Assembly: GCA_026120035.1 (NCBI GenBank)
Contig: JALRME010000001.1
Coordinates: 1,315,909-1,379,908, forward strand
DNA: 64,000 bases
Origin: Coleophoma eucalyptorum
Lineage: Eukaryota; Ascomycota; Leotiomycetes; Helotiales; Dermateaceae
Direction of reading: 5' to 3'
Shown here: in pieces, positions 12,535-22,112 of the stretch
How positions within the stretch are numbered: position 1 is the stretch's first letter
Layout: each line of letters starts with the position of its first letter
Program-made: the position numbers and the translations under genes
The notes under the pieces: generated by a model
Databases searched by the model: none
Told to the model about the DNA's origin: nothing
The model's input: the letters and a program-made list of their open reading frames with translations, nothing else

Positions 12535-13256
12535 GTGCATGTACCGAGCGTATCGTATTGCCATCTTCACCCTTTGAAGATCTTTCGTTTCGCTCGAGCC
12601 ATGCATTGCAATGCAACGCACTGTTCTGCACTAGGAAATGGAGTGCTAGCTCATCGGACCCAAAACCACACTCTTTAGAGCTTTTTACCACGAGATGGGA
12701 TTGAATGTTATGATTTAGTAAGAATTTTAGAGATGTGCATCCCTCATTCAAAACTTTTGAATAGAGTAGTCAGCCATCTCTCTTAAATAGCTGTGAATTT
12801 CACGATTACGATTGAGATCACTTTTGATACTCAAATCACCAAATTCTGTCTTCCCTTACTTGCATCAAGTGATACCTGTATGAACATATGTGATTTGGAA
12901 TACTTTTAACAAATACTTTTAATTGGTTGTGGTGAAGTCCAAACATGTATGATAAGAATATATAAAGGTCTCTCTCTATGGGTACCTCTATTGTTTCGCT
13001 AGGTATGCAACGAATGCCCCCAAAAGCTAAGATATCTGGCAGCTCTTGCTAGAAACCCGAAAGAAAAATAGCCCGCCAAATCCACCATCAAGTCGAAAGA
13101 AAGAAGGGGATTCAATCCCAGTATCCATAAGCTCCCAAAACACCAATCCGTACGCCAACCCAAAAGAAAACCATACGCCATCGATTTATACAGAGCGTTG
13201 AGATCCACCCAATCTTTGTTCATCTCATCCCGAGCACCAGCTAGCTAGCTAGTAGA
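12535..13256. other. Intergenic, convergent 3' regions
   Basis: This AT-rich stretch lies between two converging genes (ALAS on plus, coiled-coil protein on minus). No coding or structured element was noticed beyond probable 3' untranslated sequence. A short CTAG tandem (AGCTAGCTAGCTAG) lies just before 13256. Confidence 0.6.
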
Positions 13257-14882
13257 CTAGCTTCTCTTGTTGAGATCAAAACCAATGCCACTACACAGGT
13301 CCATAGCACCATCAACCACAATCTCCAATTCACCTACTCTATCCTTCAGACCCTTATTCTCCATCCGCAACAATCCAACCGTATCCCACGCCACACTAGA
13401 ATCCTGGCCACGACAATTTAAGCAGCCTTCTTCGAGGCCAATTCCTCCACCCTGTTCTTTCGTCGATGGGAGCTGGTCCATGGGCACAATACCCTTGAGG
13501 ATTTTTTGGAAGGTGCTAGGCTGCTGTACGGGCTTCTGTGGGCGGTTGGACGGGGCATTTTGATTTGGGACGAAGCGCCCAAAGGCGGCTTGTTGGATCT
13601 CTGGTGTGCTTTCTAGCGTCATAATCGAAGTGGCGGAGGAATCGACGAAAGTTGGCGAGAGTGAGCGTGAGAAAACGCTGTCTCCTCCTCCAGACATATC
13701 ATCGTCTATGTCACTGTCGCCTTCCGCGCTGAGTTCTGATGGGTTGTTACTCTTGCGCCATTTTTGTTTCCGCGGAGCAGTTGAAACGCCCAGGTCTTCC
13801 TCCGTGGTTTGTACTCCGAGCATGCCAATCTCCTCGCGATTGAACTTCACAAGAGCTATGCTCTTTTCGCGTGCCTCCTTCTCTGCTGCTCGCGCGTGTT
13901 TCTCTTGTGCTAGTTCAGTTGCCATTTGTGTTACCGCTGCATCCTGAGCCTCCAGCTTCTTGCCCATATCTTCCAGCTGAATTTTTAAATGTTTAGCTCG
14001 CATCTCTGCTTGTTCCAATTCCTCTGCCTGCGCTTCCTTCTCAGCTGTCATTTCATGCAGAGACAAGGTGCGGATCTTGTAGGCGGTCTGGAGCTTTTGG
14101 AGGAGTCCCTCTGCATTCATCAGGAGGTTCTTGAAAGCTGCTGGAGAGAAAGGATCCTGGTCGTTTGGTGCGCCTGAAGGGAAGAGGGCAGCATTGATAT
14201 TGAGGTTCATGTATTCATCGTCCAGGTTCGCAGGAATCTGAACAGTCTTTGCGGCAGGTGTCTTAGTGGCAAAGAAATTGAACCGAGATACTGCTGATTT
14301 TGGGGAATTCGACGTTGAATCCAAATTTGTTAATGTCGGTCTCTTCTGCAATGTCTGTTCAGGCTCTTCCACGGCATCCCCCGTGATAGGTATTCCGACA
14401 GAGACCGGCGCCGATGACCCAGTAAACCAACTACTTATCCCCCCCTTAGATTTATCTGTGGCCTTGGAGCTGGCGTCCTTATCGCCGGTGAGAGGCATCA
14501 AGTCGAAATCCAATCTCTCCTTCTCGGGAGACCTCTGTGGAGAGCTCTGTGCCGACCCCAAGGGGCTTTGCGAGATCGTGCGATGTTGAAATGGAAGCAG
14601 CGCAGTAAGGGATCGTTTGTGCGTTCGAGTTTGACGTGCTTGGCAGGATGCGTCGTCTGATGTTGAGGCACTCCGGGGTAGACTTGTGGAAGTGAGTGTC
14701 GCCGGAATTTCTCCAGTGTCCTCGAATCTATTCTCGTTCGATTCTCCAGCGTAATTGTCCACGCAATGGTCTTCAGCCCATTCCCTCTGTTGCAATGCGC
14801 TGCAGTTCGAAGAGCTGGGTGACGAGGCAGACTTATTGACCAGGTGCTGGGCAGCCGAGTTGGGTAATGGATGTTTGTGCAT
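13257..14882 (-). CDS. Conserved fungal coiled-coil protein, unknown function
   Basis: A single open frame of 541 aa, reading from the ATG at 14882. The first ~230 residues are Ser/Thr/Pro-rich and probably disordered, with many SP/TP sites. A helical coiled-coil segment follows (about residues 265-360: LLQKLQTAYKIRTLSLHEMT and EKEAQAEELEQAEMRAKHLK). An acidic patch DSDIDDDMSGGGD and a C-terminal block (CLNCRGQDSSVAWDTVGLLR then LKDRVGELE) close the protein. The C-terminal block looks like the strongly constrained part. The frame stays open upstream of the chosen ATG to an acceptor-like TTACAG near 14997, so a further 5' exon is possible. No enzyme signature is visible. Confidence 0.8.
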   Translation of the reverse strand: MHKHPLPNSAAQHLVNKSASSPSSSNCSALQQREWAEDHCVDNYAGESNENRFEDTGEIPATLTSTSLPRSASTSDDASCQARQTRTHKRSLTALLPFQHRTISQSPLGSAQSSPQRSPEKERLDFDLMPLTGDKDASSKATDKSKGGISSWFTGSSAPVSVGIPITGDAVEEPEQTLQKRPTLTNLDSTSNSPKSAVSRFNFFATKTPAAKTVQIPANLDDEYMNLNINAALFPSGAPNDQDPFSPAAFKNLLMNAEGLLQKLQTAYKIRTLSLHEMTAEKEAQAEELEQAEMRAKHLKIQLEDMGKKLEAQDAAVTQMATELAQEKHARAAEKEAREKSIALVKFNREEIGMLGVQTTEEDLGVSTAPRKQKWRKSNNPSELSAEGDSDIDDDMSGGGDSVFSRSLSPTFVDSSATSIMTLESTPEIQQAAFGRFVPNQNAPSNRPQKPVQQPSTFQKILKGIVPMDQLPSTKEQGGGIGLEEGCLNCRGQDSSVAWDTVGLLRMENKGLKDRVGELEIVVDGAMDLCSGIGFDLNKRS

Positions 14883-16391
14883 GATTATACTCTGGGGGCT
14901 ATGTCTCGGTCTACGCTCCTTCTGCTGCTCGATTCGTCCAGCGTTTTCCTGGTGGATCGCCTTGACAGACGTATGTGCGTTCGCTTGTTCTACTGTAAGT
15001 CATGCGATATCTTGGGATGTGGAGGGGCGAGGCGTCCGGTCACAAGCTTTGCTAGTCTTGATGTTTAGTATGGGAATGGAAAAAAAGGTTGAGGAAGACA
15101 ATACAAAGCGCCAGACTATGGGAAGACTACTCCGTAGATAGGCAAGTCGTGGCTGCAGAACGCGTTCGAATGCAAGTGGAGAGAGGGAGGTCGAGCCTGA
15201 TTTGAGCTGATCTTCCGCGACTGGCGTGGTCGGGAAGAGCTCGGCCTGACAGCGGGAAAGGGCCCAGAGTGCCAATATCGTTTAGCTCTCTGCGTGAAAC
15301 AAATCCAGGCCGGGGATTTATCACTGTGGCTTGTGCATAGGCTTCACCACGGAGGGAAAGTCGGCGGACGCCCTTCCACAGCAGCGACGACGACGCAGCG
15401 GACGGGGAGGAAACACAAACGAACCCTCTCGGTTCTGGCAAAATGAAGCTGGTCACCTTGAGGAACTCGACTGCAGAGTACACCGCGGCCCCTTGCCTGC
15501 AAATAGTCCGACAAAAGACGGTGAAAACGCGGTGGTTGGCGACTTCCAGCCACTTCAATAGATCTACGAACTTGGTCAGGGCTGGCGAGTGAACTATACG
15601 ATAACATGTGCAATGCCCCACCCAACAATGATGTAGATTAACAAGTTTAAAACAGGTATCGCTCTACCCTTTTAAAGATTTGCCTTTTCTTCATGCAATA
15701 TGATGCTGTTCTTGGGAAGGCCAGAAAGGTTCCTGGCTGTGCATCCAATGGAAGCTGTTTGTCGCGTTGCAATTGGCTTTTGCCTCTTCAATGCATTGAT
15801 GGTCTGCTTCCGTTTGCAGCCTGAGTTTGCCACGTGAGCTATTGTCGTCTTTTTTACATATTTTTTTTTACTGTCTATTGTCTTTCGTGCCTTACCGTGG
15901 AACGTGGGACGGGATGGAACGGGTGACCGCGAGGTAAAGTTTATTGTGCTGGTGTGAAAGAAGAAATCAGGGTTGTTGTGCATACATACGGTGACAAGGG
16001 CAGTGGTGGTCTGTCATAATGGAAGGACGGAAGCGAAGGACATCAATACCAAGAATACCAGGACTCGATCTGGATTCTGAAGCGCATCTCAGTCTGTCGA
16101 TATGCGTCAGTGATGCAACACAAACCCACTCGTCCTTGATGATGTTCTTCAGATACTTGAATTCCAGAAAGCTCGATGACACGGGTCGCTAGTCCAACTA
16201 CGCCGGATAAACTAAACGCCGTCTGCATGTCTCCCAAACCTATGACGAACACTCCGCTTTCTCTGCTCGCTTTTGGGGGATCATCAACCAGGATGGAATA
16301 TCTGCAACCTTGAAACACTGACCCTAAAGATCTACAACCATTGTATCATAGCTCAAAACATAAATTCATCGTGTGCACAGTAAATTCTGTC
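14883..16391. other. Intergenic region, divergent promoters
   Basis: This is non-coding DNA between the minus-strand coiled-coil gene and the plus-strand aldo/keto reductase. Several open frames cross it but none has splice support or protein-like composition. CACGTGA occurs at 15831-15837. A minus-strand frame at 16043-16318 contains a hydrophobic segment (MQTAFSLSGVVGLATRVIEL) discussed under findings. Confidence 0.5.
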
Positions 16392-17355
16392 ATGGCTACC
16401 AAACTATCCATTACTGACGTCCTGTCCCTGCCCAACTGCTCAGCCAAGATCCCACGCCTTGGTTTCGGGGTTTACCTTTCGCATAACCAGCAATGTGTAA
16501 AATCAAGTCTAGCTGCTCTGAAGGCCGGATATCGTCACATTGACTCTGCTCAGTAAGTGAGCGGCTCGAGAGATTCAATTCGATTTATTTTGGAACTAAT
16601 GTGCAACAAGGTATTATGCAAATGAGAAAGAAGTTGGCCAGGCCGTCCAGCAATCGGGGCTGAAACGATCAGAGGTTTTCATCACCACCAAGATCCTAAG
16701 TGCGACTGGCAATTCAGAGAAGACCTACCAGAAAGTCTTGGAAAGCGTACATAAGATAGACGGAAAAGATGGATACGTAGACTTGTTTCTGGTACATTCA
16801 CCAAATGGCGGTGCTGCTGCGAGGAAAGAGATGTATATGGCTCTTGAGAAGCTATTCACTGAGGGAAGGGCAAAGAGTATTGGGGTCAGTAACTGGGGTG
16901 TTGGCCATATCGAGGAGCTGAAGTCTTACGCCAAGGTCTGGCCGCCGCATGTCAATCAATTGGAGGTATGTAAAGAATCTGTGGACTTGAAGGCTTCTGC
17001 TAATTAAATATCTCAGTTGCACCCTTTCTGTCAACAGAAGGAGGTCGTGTCTTATTGCCAGAAGAACGGAATCGTCGTGGAGGCCTACAGTCCCTTGGTT
17101 CGAAATCAGAAGGCAAACGACTCGACACTCAACGAGATTGCTAAGGCTCACGGCAAAACAACTGCTCAGGTGCTGATCAGATATTGCTTGCAAAAGGAAT
17201 GGGTTCCATTGCCTAAGAGTGATAACCCCTCGAGAATTGTGGAAAATGCTGATGTCTACGACTTTGAGCTTGGGAAGGAGGACATGGCGAAACTGGATGG
17301 CCTGGACCAGGGTGCAAGGGGCTCAATTGTACAGGCTGCCACTAACACACTATAA
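16392..17355 (+). CDS. Aldo/keto reductase
   Basis: The model is join(16392..16552, 16611..16965, 17017..17355), 284 aa. Introns are 58 nt (branch ACTAAT) and 51 nt (branch GCTAAT), phases 2 and 0. This is a complete NAD(P)H-dependent oxidoreductase of the AKR superfamily, TIM-barrel type. The catalytic tetrad is visible as Asp51 and Tyr56 in HIDSAQYYANE, Lys81 in FITTKI and His116 in LVHSPN. GVSNWGVGHIEEL is the usual strand-helix after the active site. KSDNPSRIVENADV near the C-terminus is the cofactor-binding loop. Length is slightly shorter than many AKRs (about 320 aa). The substrate cannot be inferred. No pathway neighbours are present, so it is probably a stand-alone detoxifying or metabolic reductase. 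Confidence 0.93.
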
Positions 17356-18761
17356 GTACCAGCTGCACCACGCCTGGATAGTAAGAAGATCATGTTGATT
17401 TGGAAGAATAGCTTCGTGGTAGCTAGCTTGCGTATGCATCAGCGGATTATATTTCAAACCAAAATTGTTGAGTTGCGCCATGGGAATACAGTATTTTTAA
17501 GACTTTAGCGATTGTGATGGTCTGTATTTTTTACTCTCTGAGACTGATTCCAGGAGCTTTACAGCTGAGTAGCCTGATAACCCTCTTCACGTCCCAGGCC
17601 TACTTCTTGCCTGTTGTCCTTGGAGAATCGGTGCTAACATATTCAGTAGTCTTTCATGGATACCTTATCCGGACGCTTCCGTCGGTTGAAAGATGCTTCT
17701 TGCTTGTCACCCATCTCCTTGAGCCCTTTCTGACTCGAGCCTAATTTCAGTCAATGACTTTAACTTTCAATGCTGATGTAGCTATTCACCCAACTCTTTT
17801 TATCTTGATATAATGAGTTTTCAGCTTGTTTCAGTTGATGTTAGTCTTGAACATGTAGATACCAGAGTGTAAAATTGAGCCCAAGGACGATTTTAGGCAT
17901 GGGATTTGAACCCGAAGCAGAAATAGGGCGACAGAGGGTACGTACACCGATTCTAACAGCCGAGCTGCTGTAGAGATTGCTTATCACATTGGATAGTGAT
18001 ATAGTCGGCGAAGTTAGAGTTTCCGTGTGGCTGTGGAACGCGCCCTCAATTCTTAGTTCGGGGTACGTCGCTAGAGGTCAGTAATCAAGGCCAAGCAACG
18101 GAAAAATGCCGAAATCCGTGAAGCTTTCCGTCATGTTCTTGATCTCGTCGTGGATCGGAGCTATCTACAGCGAATCACTGAGGTTCTCATAAGACATAGC
18201 TCTCCGGAACCTCCAGGTATACGAGGCATATCCAAACCCATAAAATAAAAAATATTAGTACAAGACATACACCATCAAGCGCCATTTTTTCCCATATCAC
18301 GAGCTCTGGTAACGCTTTTTGAGCAGTCACAATACCCATCAACCCCATCAATCCCATCGGCTATCGCTTAAGTTATGGGATGCAAGGAGGCCCGTGCACC
18401 GCAGGCTGAGCTGCAGCTGCATAACAACTGGCAACACAACCCACCTTTCCATCTCTGCATGAGAAAACAAAACGAACCTCAATCTGCCTAAAGAACCCCA
18501 GACGATGAGACTGGTATGCGGCTGTGGACCAGAGACAGCAACCCAACGCAGAAATTTGTAACCCAGTAACAGTCGTTATCTTCTTTCCAACCCAGAAGTC
18601 ACCTGTCCTCGAGCATCAGGCAAGTGCTGCAGTGAACAGTCGAGGCTTCCAGCAGCCTTACCCTTCTTTGAGGAAAGGCCCTCGTACCACCTTATTTCAA
18701 ATCCCAACCCACCTCGAACACCGGCTGTACAGCATCTTCAACCGGATCCTATTTTCCTATC
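17356..18761. other. Intergenic region with a tRNA-like Pol III box pair
   Basis: No gene model is supported across 1.4 kb. On the minus strand GGGTTCAAATCCC (17901-17913), a B-box/T-arm-like element, lies 34 nt after an A-box-like stretch (17947-17967). They do not fold into a complete cloverleaf: the T stem pairs at only 3 positions. This may be a tRNA relic or tRNA-derived element. The segment before 18762 is the probable 5' leader of the next gene. Confidence 0.4.
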
Positions 18762-19946
18762 ATGGATTTTGGAAATACGCCCTTGCGGCTCAGGCCAGAG
18801 AATATACCTTATTCATATGCTCGGCCCGAATACGTGCCAGTCACCTCACAAGGCCCCGGCAACTGGCCAGCCTCATCCGCATCCTCCAAAACTCCTAGCT
18901 TTCTCCAAACCCGCTGTAATGTACTGGAAGACGAGCTGCGTATGTACATGAGCCAGCTGAGGGAAGAACAAGAATCCAAGGCAATTGCCATGGAGGATGT
19001 GATGAGGTTGAAAGAAGAACGCACGCAACTCGAGGATGATTTGAGCCACTTCACAGCTGCGAATGTCGAGTTTGCTAGGGAGAACGAAGCTCTCAAGGCT
19101 GCCATTACGGACAAGGACTTGCTCATTGCTGAGAAGAACAACGCCCACCGGCACAAGGTGGAAGAGATGGAGGAAGAGCTCGCATCATTGAAGAGTGACT
19201 ACAATGACCTAGTGATGGAAGAATCACTTTTAAGAGGTGAAAAGTACGCGGTGGATGAACTGTATTACGAGGAGACAAAAAGAAGGAGGGCTTCTGAGAC
19301 AGAGGTTGCCCGGTTGGTACGAAGAGTGGCGGAGCTATCAGATGATGTTGAAAATGCTACTCGAAAGATGGAAACAGAAAGCAGTCGAGCATTAAGGCTG
19401 CAAGACCAGATACGGAACCTAGAAGGAGATCAAGTGGACAAAGAACCCCTAGTGGAGATTGGAGTCGCAATCAGAACACGATTCCTACAACAAGCACGGA
19501 AGATGGTCACAGGCCAGCCCACATCGATGAGGACAATCAAGAGCGGGAATGCTGCTGCGCATCGAGCCAACGGCTTTGCTGATGCGGCTGTCTTCCGGGT
19601 TGCTCACCTGGCCGGGAGAGACACGCAAGATATGACCAAGGTCTTCAAGGATTTATACAAAATGCCCCCTCTTCAATATGGATATGGCAACCGTCCCAAG
19701 AAGTATCTTGAAGCTATTGACTGCGAGGCCACAATACGTACTACAATCTCTGTACGGAGACAGCTTGGATCTATGCCGCAGCGTCTGCAGGCCATGGACC
19801 AGATCGAGGCAATCACTTCCAAACTCCTCCATAATGGTGGAAGGCTGAACACTGATCAATTTGAGAGGGATGCCGATGTAGAGTGGAGGCTGCAGAGAGT
19901 CAAAGTCCTGACCGACGAGATTGTGGAAGCAGCGCGCACCATGTAA
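18762..19946 (+). CDS. Coiled-coil protein B, paralog of the 7734-9686 protein
   Basis: An intronless frame of 394 aa from the ATG at 18762. Residues ~1-45 are polar and disordered. Residues ~48-230 form a long, highly charged coiled coil (VLEDELRMYMSQLREEQESK onward). The C-terminal part has KEPLVEIGVAIRTRFLQQAR, then GFADAAVF, VFKDLYKMPP and a final helical block ending VEWRLQRVKVLTDEIVEAAR. These motifs occur in the same order in the 598-aa protein encoded 9 kb upstream. The paralog has an additional coil-rich N-terminal half and three introns, so this copy is shorter and intronless. No catalytic residues, membrane segments or signal peptide are seen. Function is unknown; a structural or adaptor role would fit. 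Confidence 0.85.
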   Translation: MDFGNTPLRLRPENIPYSYARPEYVPVTSQGPGNWPASSASSKTPSFLQTRCNVLEDELRMYMSQLREEQESKAIAMEDVMRLKEERTQLEDDLSHFTAANVEFARENEALKAAITDKDLLIAEKNNAHRHKVEEMEEELASLKSDYNDLVMEESLLRGEKYAVDELYYEETKRRRASETEVARLVRRVAELSDDVENATRKMETESSRALRLQDQIRNLEGDQVDKEPLVEIGVAIRTRFLQQARKMVTGQPTSMRTIKSGNAAAHRANGFADAAVFRVAHLAGRDTQDMTKVFKDLYKMPPLQYGYGNRPKKYLEAIDCEATIRTTISVRRQLGSMPQRLQAMDQIEAITSKLLHNGGRLNTDQFERDADVEWRLQRVKVLTDEIVEAARTM

Positions 19947-20830
19947 TGAGACCTAATTATTTCCATTAATGAAGGGAACCGAAGCAGAATGGAAAGATAG
20001 CTATCAAAGCACCTTGGGATGATTTCTGATTCTTCATAGCCACGAAAATTTTATATGTGTAATTATTCAACAGCTCTTACATCTTCATTCATATTCTTAT
20101 AATAGCCTGTATCTTGCGTATGGAAGTAGATGCATCTTATCACCGGAGGAAGTAGAGCAATGAAACATGCATCTTCAAACAGGTGAACTGTGGATTGTGA
20201 GAAGGTTCAAGAAGAAAAGGTGGTGGAGCTAACAAAGCTCTGCAAAAGAAAGAAGTAACTGGCATCCACCCTATTGTTTACTGCCCCAGGTTTTATTTAT
20301 ATGCACGTATGTCTTCCAGTCTTGCAAGCTGTGATTTGATGGCAATCCTCAGTTAGTTTTCTCTCTGTTTCTTACCTTCGAAGGTACTACTCGCTTCATC
20401 TGTAGGTGTTCGAATTTATGTACCAGCCGATTTCTTCGTTGATACGACCAGAGTCCTTAAGGATAGAGAATATCTGGAAAATTCTCACTCATCTAGTAGC
20501 CAGTCCAACAAGGCCTTGTGTGTGAGACTTGAGATATCTAGATACTCAGCGCAGACACGGGCTAAAGATAAGTTACACGGTAGGAACAAAGAGGACCCCC
20601 GTCAGCGTAGCGATGTTACTAGAACCATCTCAAGCCAGTTGCCAGATAATAGAAGGGTCAGAATGTGGACATTGAAAGAAAGTACTCGACAATGAATGGT
20701 ATACAGCACTCAAGGCGCCATGCGAATGGAAGCATAGCTTAAAACCCACATTTACTTATACCTGTTACTTCTCTCGAGGGATTTTCTCAAATGTCGAATA
20801 GGAAAAGAAAAAAAACTCCCCTCAATAGTT
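19947..20830. other. Intergenic region
   Basis: This AT-rich stretch lies between two plus-strand genes. I see no coding segment, RNA gene or repeat in it; it presumably holds a 3' UTR and the promoter of the next gene. Confidence 0.6.
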
Positions 20831-22006
20831 ATGGCCATCAAGTCAATAGAATTCATCAAAGATTTGACACGCAGAGATGCCGAACTGCTCGCTCAGCTCC
20901 TCTCCATACAAGCAGACCTTCCACACAGCAACTGGCTAGCAGATCAGGTAGCCTGCATCAAGAGCCTCCCAGCGCAATTACGGCGACCATCTGCAATTCT
21001 CCCACGCATCGCAATGGCACTTGGTACTTTCAGACCACAACAGGCTCGTCTCTGTAAAGTTCACAGGCGACTAAACGCACATTTGATTCATCGAATTTTT
21101 CTATGTCTCTCTGCAGAGGTTACAACACGAATTGCAACTCTGAGAGGGAATCCATACCTACCGAAGGAAGTCCGTCTTTCTGTTAGAAGGTTGGAGAGGG
21201 TCAACAGTCTATGGATGGATCCTGATATGTACAGGACTGTATTTTCCGTCTTGCCCGAGAAGCCTGGCCTCGTCAAGGTCCCGTCTGGTTGTGAGGCTTG
21301 CATTCTTTCTATCGTAGGAGGAAACTCTCGTATTGTGGCGGATATCAGAGCCAATATATACGGACGGAAGAAGAAGCGAGGTGCAGAAGCAAAGCTGTTA
21401 GTTCTTGTGGACGCGTGGACTGAGTGTTTGAAAGATGGCGAGATGATAAAGGCTGAGAGTGAAAGATTAGGAAGGGAGATTCGACAGGTCAGGCGGCAGA
21501 TGCAAGATGCTCGACGGCAAAAGAGGAAAAATCGTGCGGATGGGGTTATAGGGAAGGTAATGAATTTTTCAAGTGGCAGTGGCACTCTTGCTGAGGAAGA
21601 TAAAGAGGTCAATGAGGGCAGCGAGGAGAATGGGAGGGAGGAGTGTGACTTCGAAAGTTCTATTATAGACTTCTATGCTGGCCGCCGCCAATCCATCACA
21701 GACTATGGAAAGTCAGAATATTCGATCAAGGGAATGGACCATGCCTTTGGGATTCCCGTATGTTTCGAACCGGTCTCTGGGATGTTTCAACGAGGATCAA
21801 ACTATCAAAATCGCAATGCTGTATACTCTGAGAGCAATTATAGCACCTCTAGAATTGAGACCTCGATCTTAGACCTGTCGGGTATTAAGAGACGTGCGGC
21901 TGAAAAGTATGCAATGACTTATCGGCAGTTGGTGGGTATCAAGGAAGAGCAAAAGCCAGAGGGCAGAGGAGTTATGAACCAAAAGGTTCGGACCCATGTA
22001 GATTGA
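20831..22006 (+). CDS. Conserved hypothetical fungal protein
   Basis: An intronless 391-aa frame from the ATG at 20831. The N-terminal two thirds are mostly helical: KSIEFIKDLTRRDAELLAQL, then a basic segment RLCKVHRRLNAHLIHRIF, and a motif with two cysteines, PSGCEACILSIVGGNSRIV, followed by a basic KKKRG run. Residues ~195-240 are strongly charged (ESERLGREIRQVRRQMQDAR and QKRKNR). An acidic patch follows (EEDKEVNEGSEENGREECD). The C-terminus is polar. I recognise the CEAC(I/L)...GG pattern only as a feature shared by hypothetical fungal proteins and cannot assign a function. It converges on the tRNase Z gene with a 106-bp gap. Confidence 0.75.
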   Translation: MAIKSIEFIKDLTRRDAELLAQLLSIQADLPHSNWLADQVACIKSLPAQLRRPSAILPRIAMALGTFRPQQARLCKVHRRLNAHLIHRIFLCLSAEVTTRIATLRGNPYLPKEVRLSVRRLERVNSLWMDPDMYRTVFSVLPEKPGLVKVPSGCEACILSIVGGNSRIVADIRANIYGRKKKRGAEAKLLVLVDAWTECLKDGEMIKAESERLGREIRQVRRQMQDARRQKRKNRADGVIGKVMNFSSGSGTLAEEDKEVNEGSEENGREECDFESSIIDFYAGRRQSITDYGKSEYSIKGMDHAFGIPVCFEPVSGMFQRGSNYQNRNAVYSESNYSTSRIETSILDLSGIKRRAAEKYAMTYRQLVGIKEEQKPEGRGVMNQKVRTHVD

Positions 22007-22112
22007 CGAGGGAGGGGTCTCTACGATTGAGACCATAGGGAATACCCATCTATTGTACAAAAGCCAGCTTTTCCATGCCTCCAGAACTCCGTATATGTGT
22101 GTTACCGTGCAT

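Noticed and set aside
15127..15628. Minus-strand frames of 94-164 codons upstream of the coiled-coil gene
   Set aside because: They overlap in different frames, lack motifs and would lie in the divergent promoter region.
17901..17967. A complete tRNA gene on the minus strand
   Set aside because: A B-box-like sequence is present but the T stem has only three pairs and no acceptor or anticodon stem can be formed.
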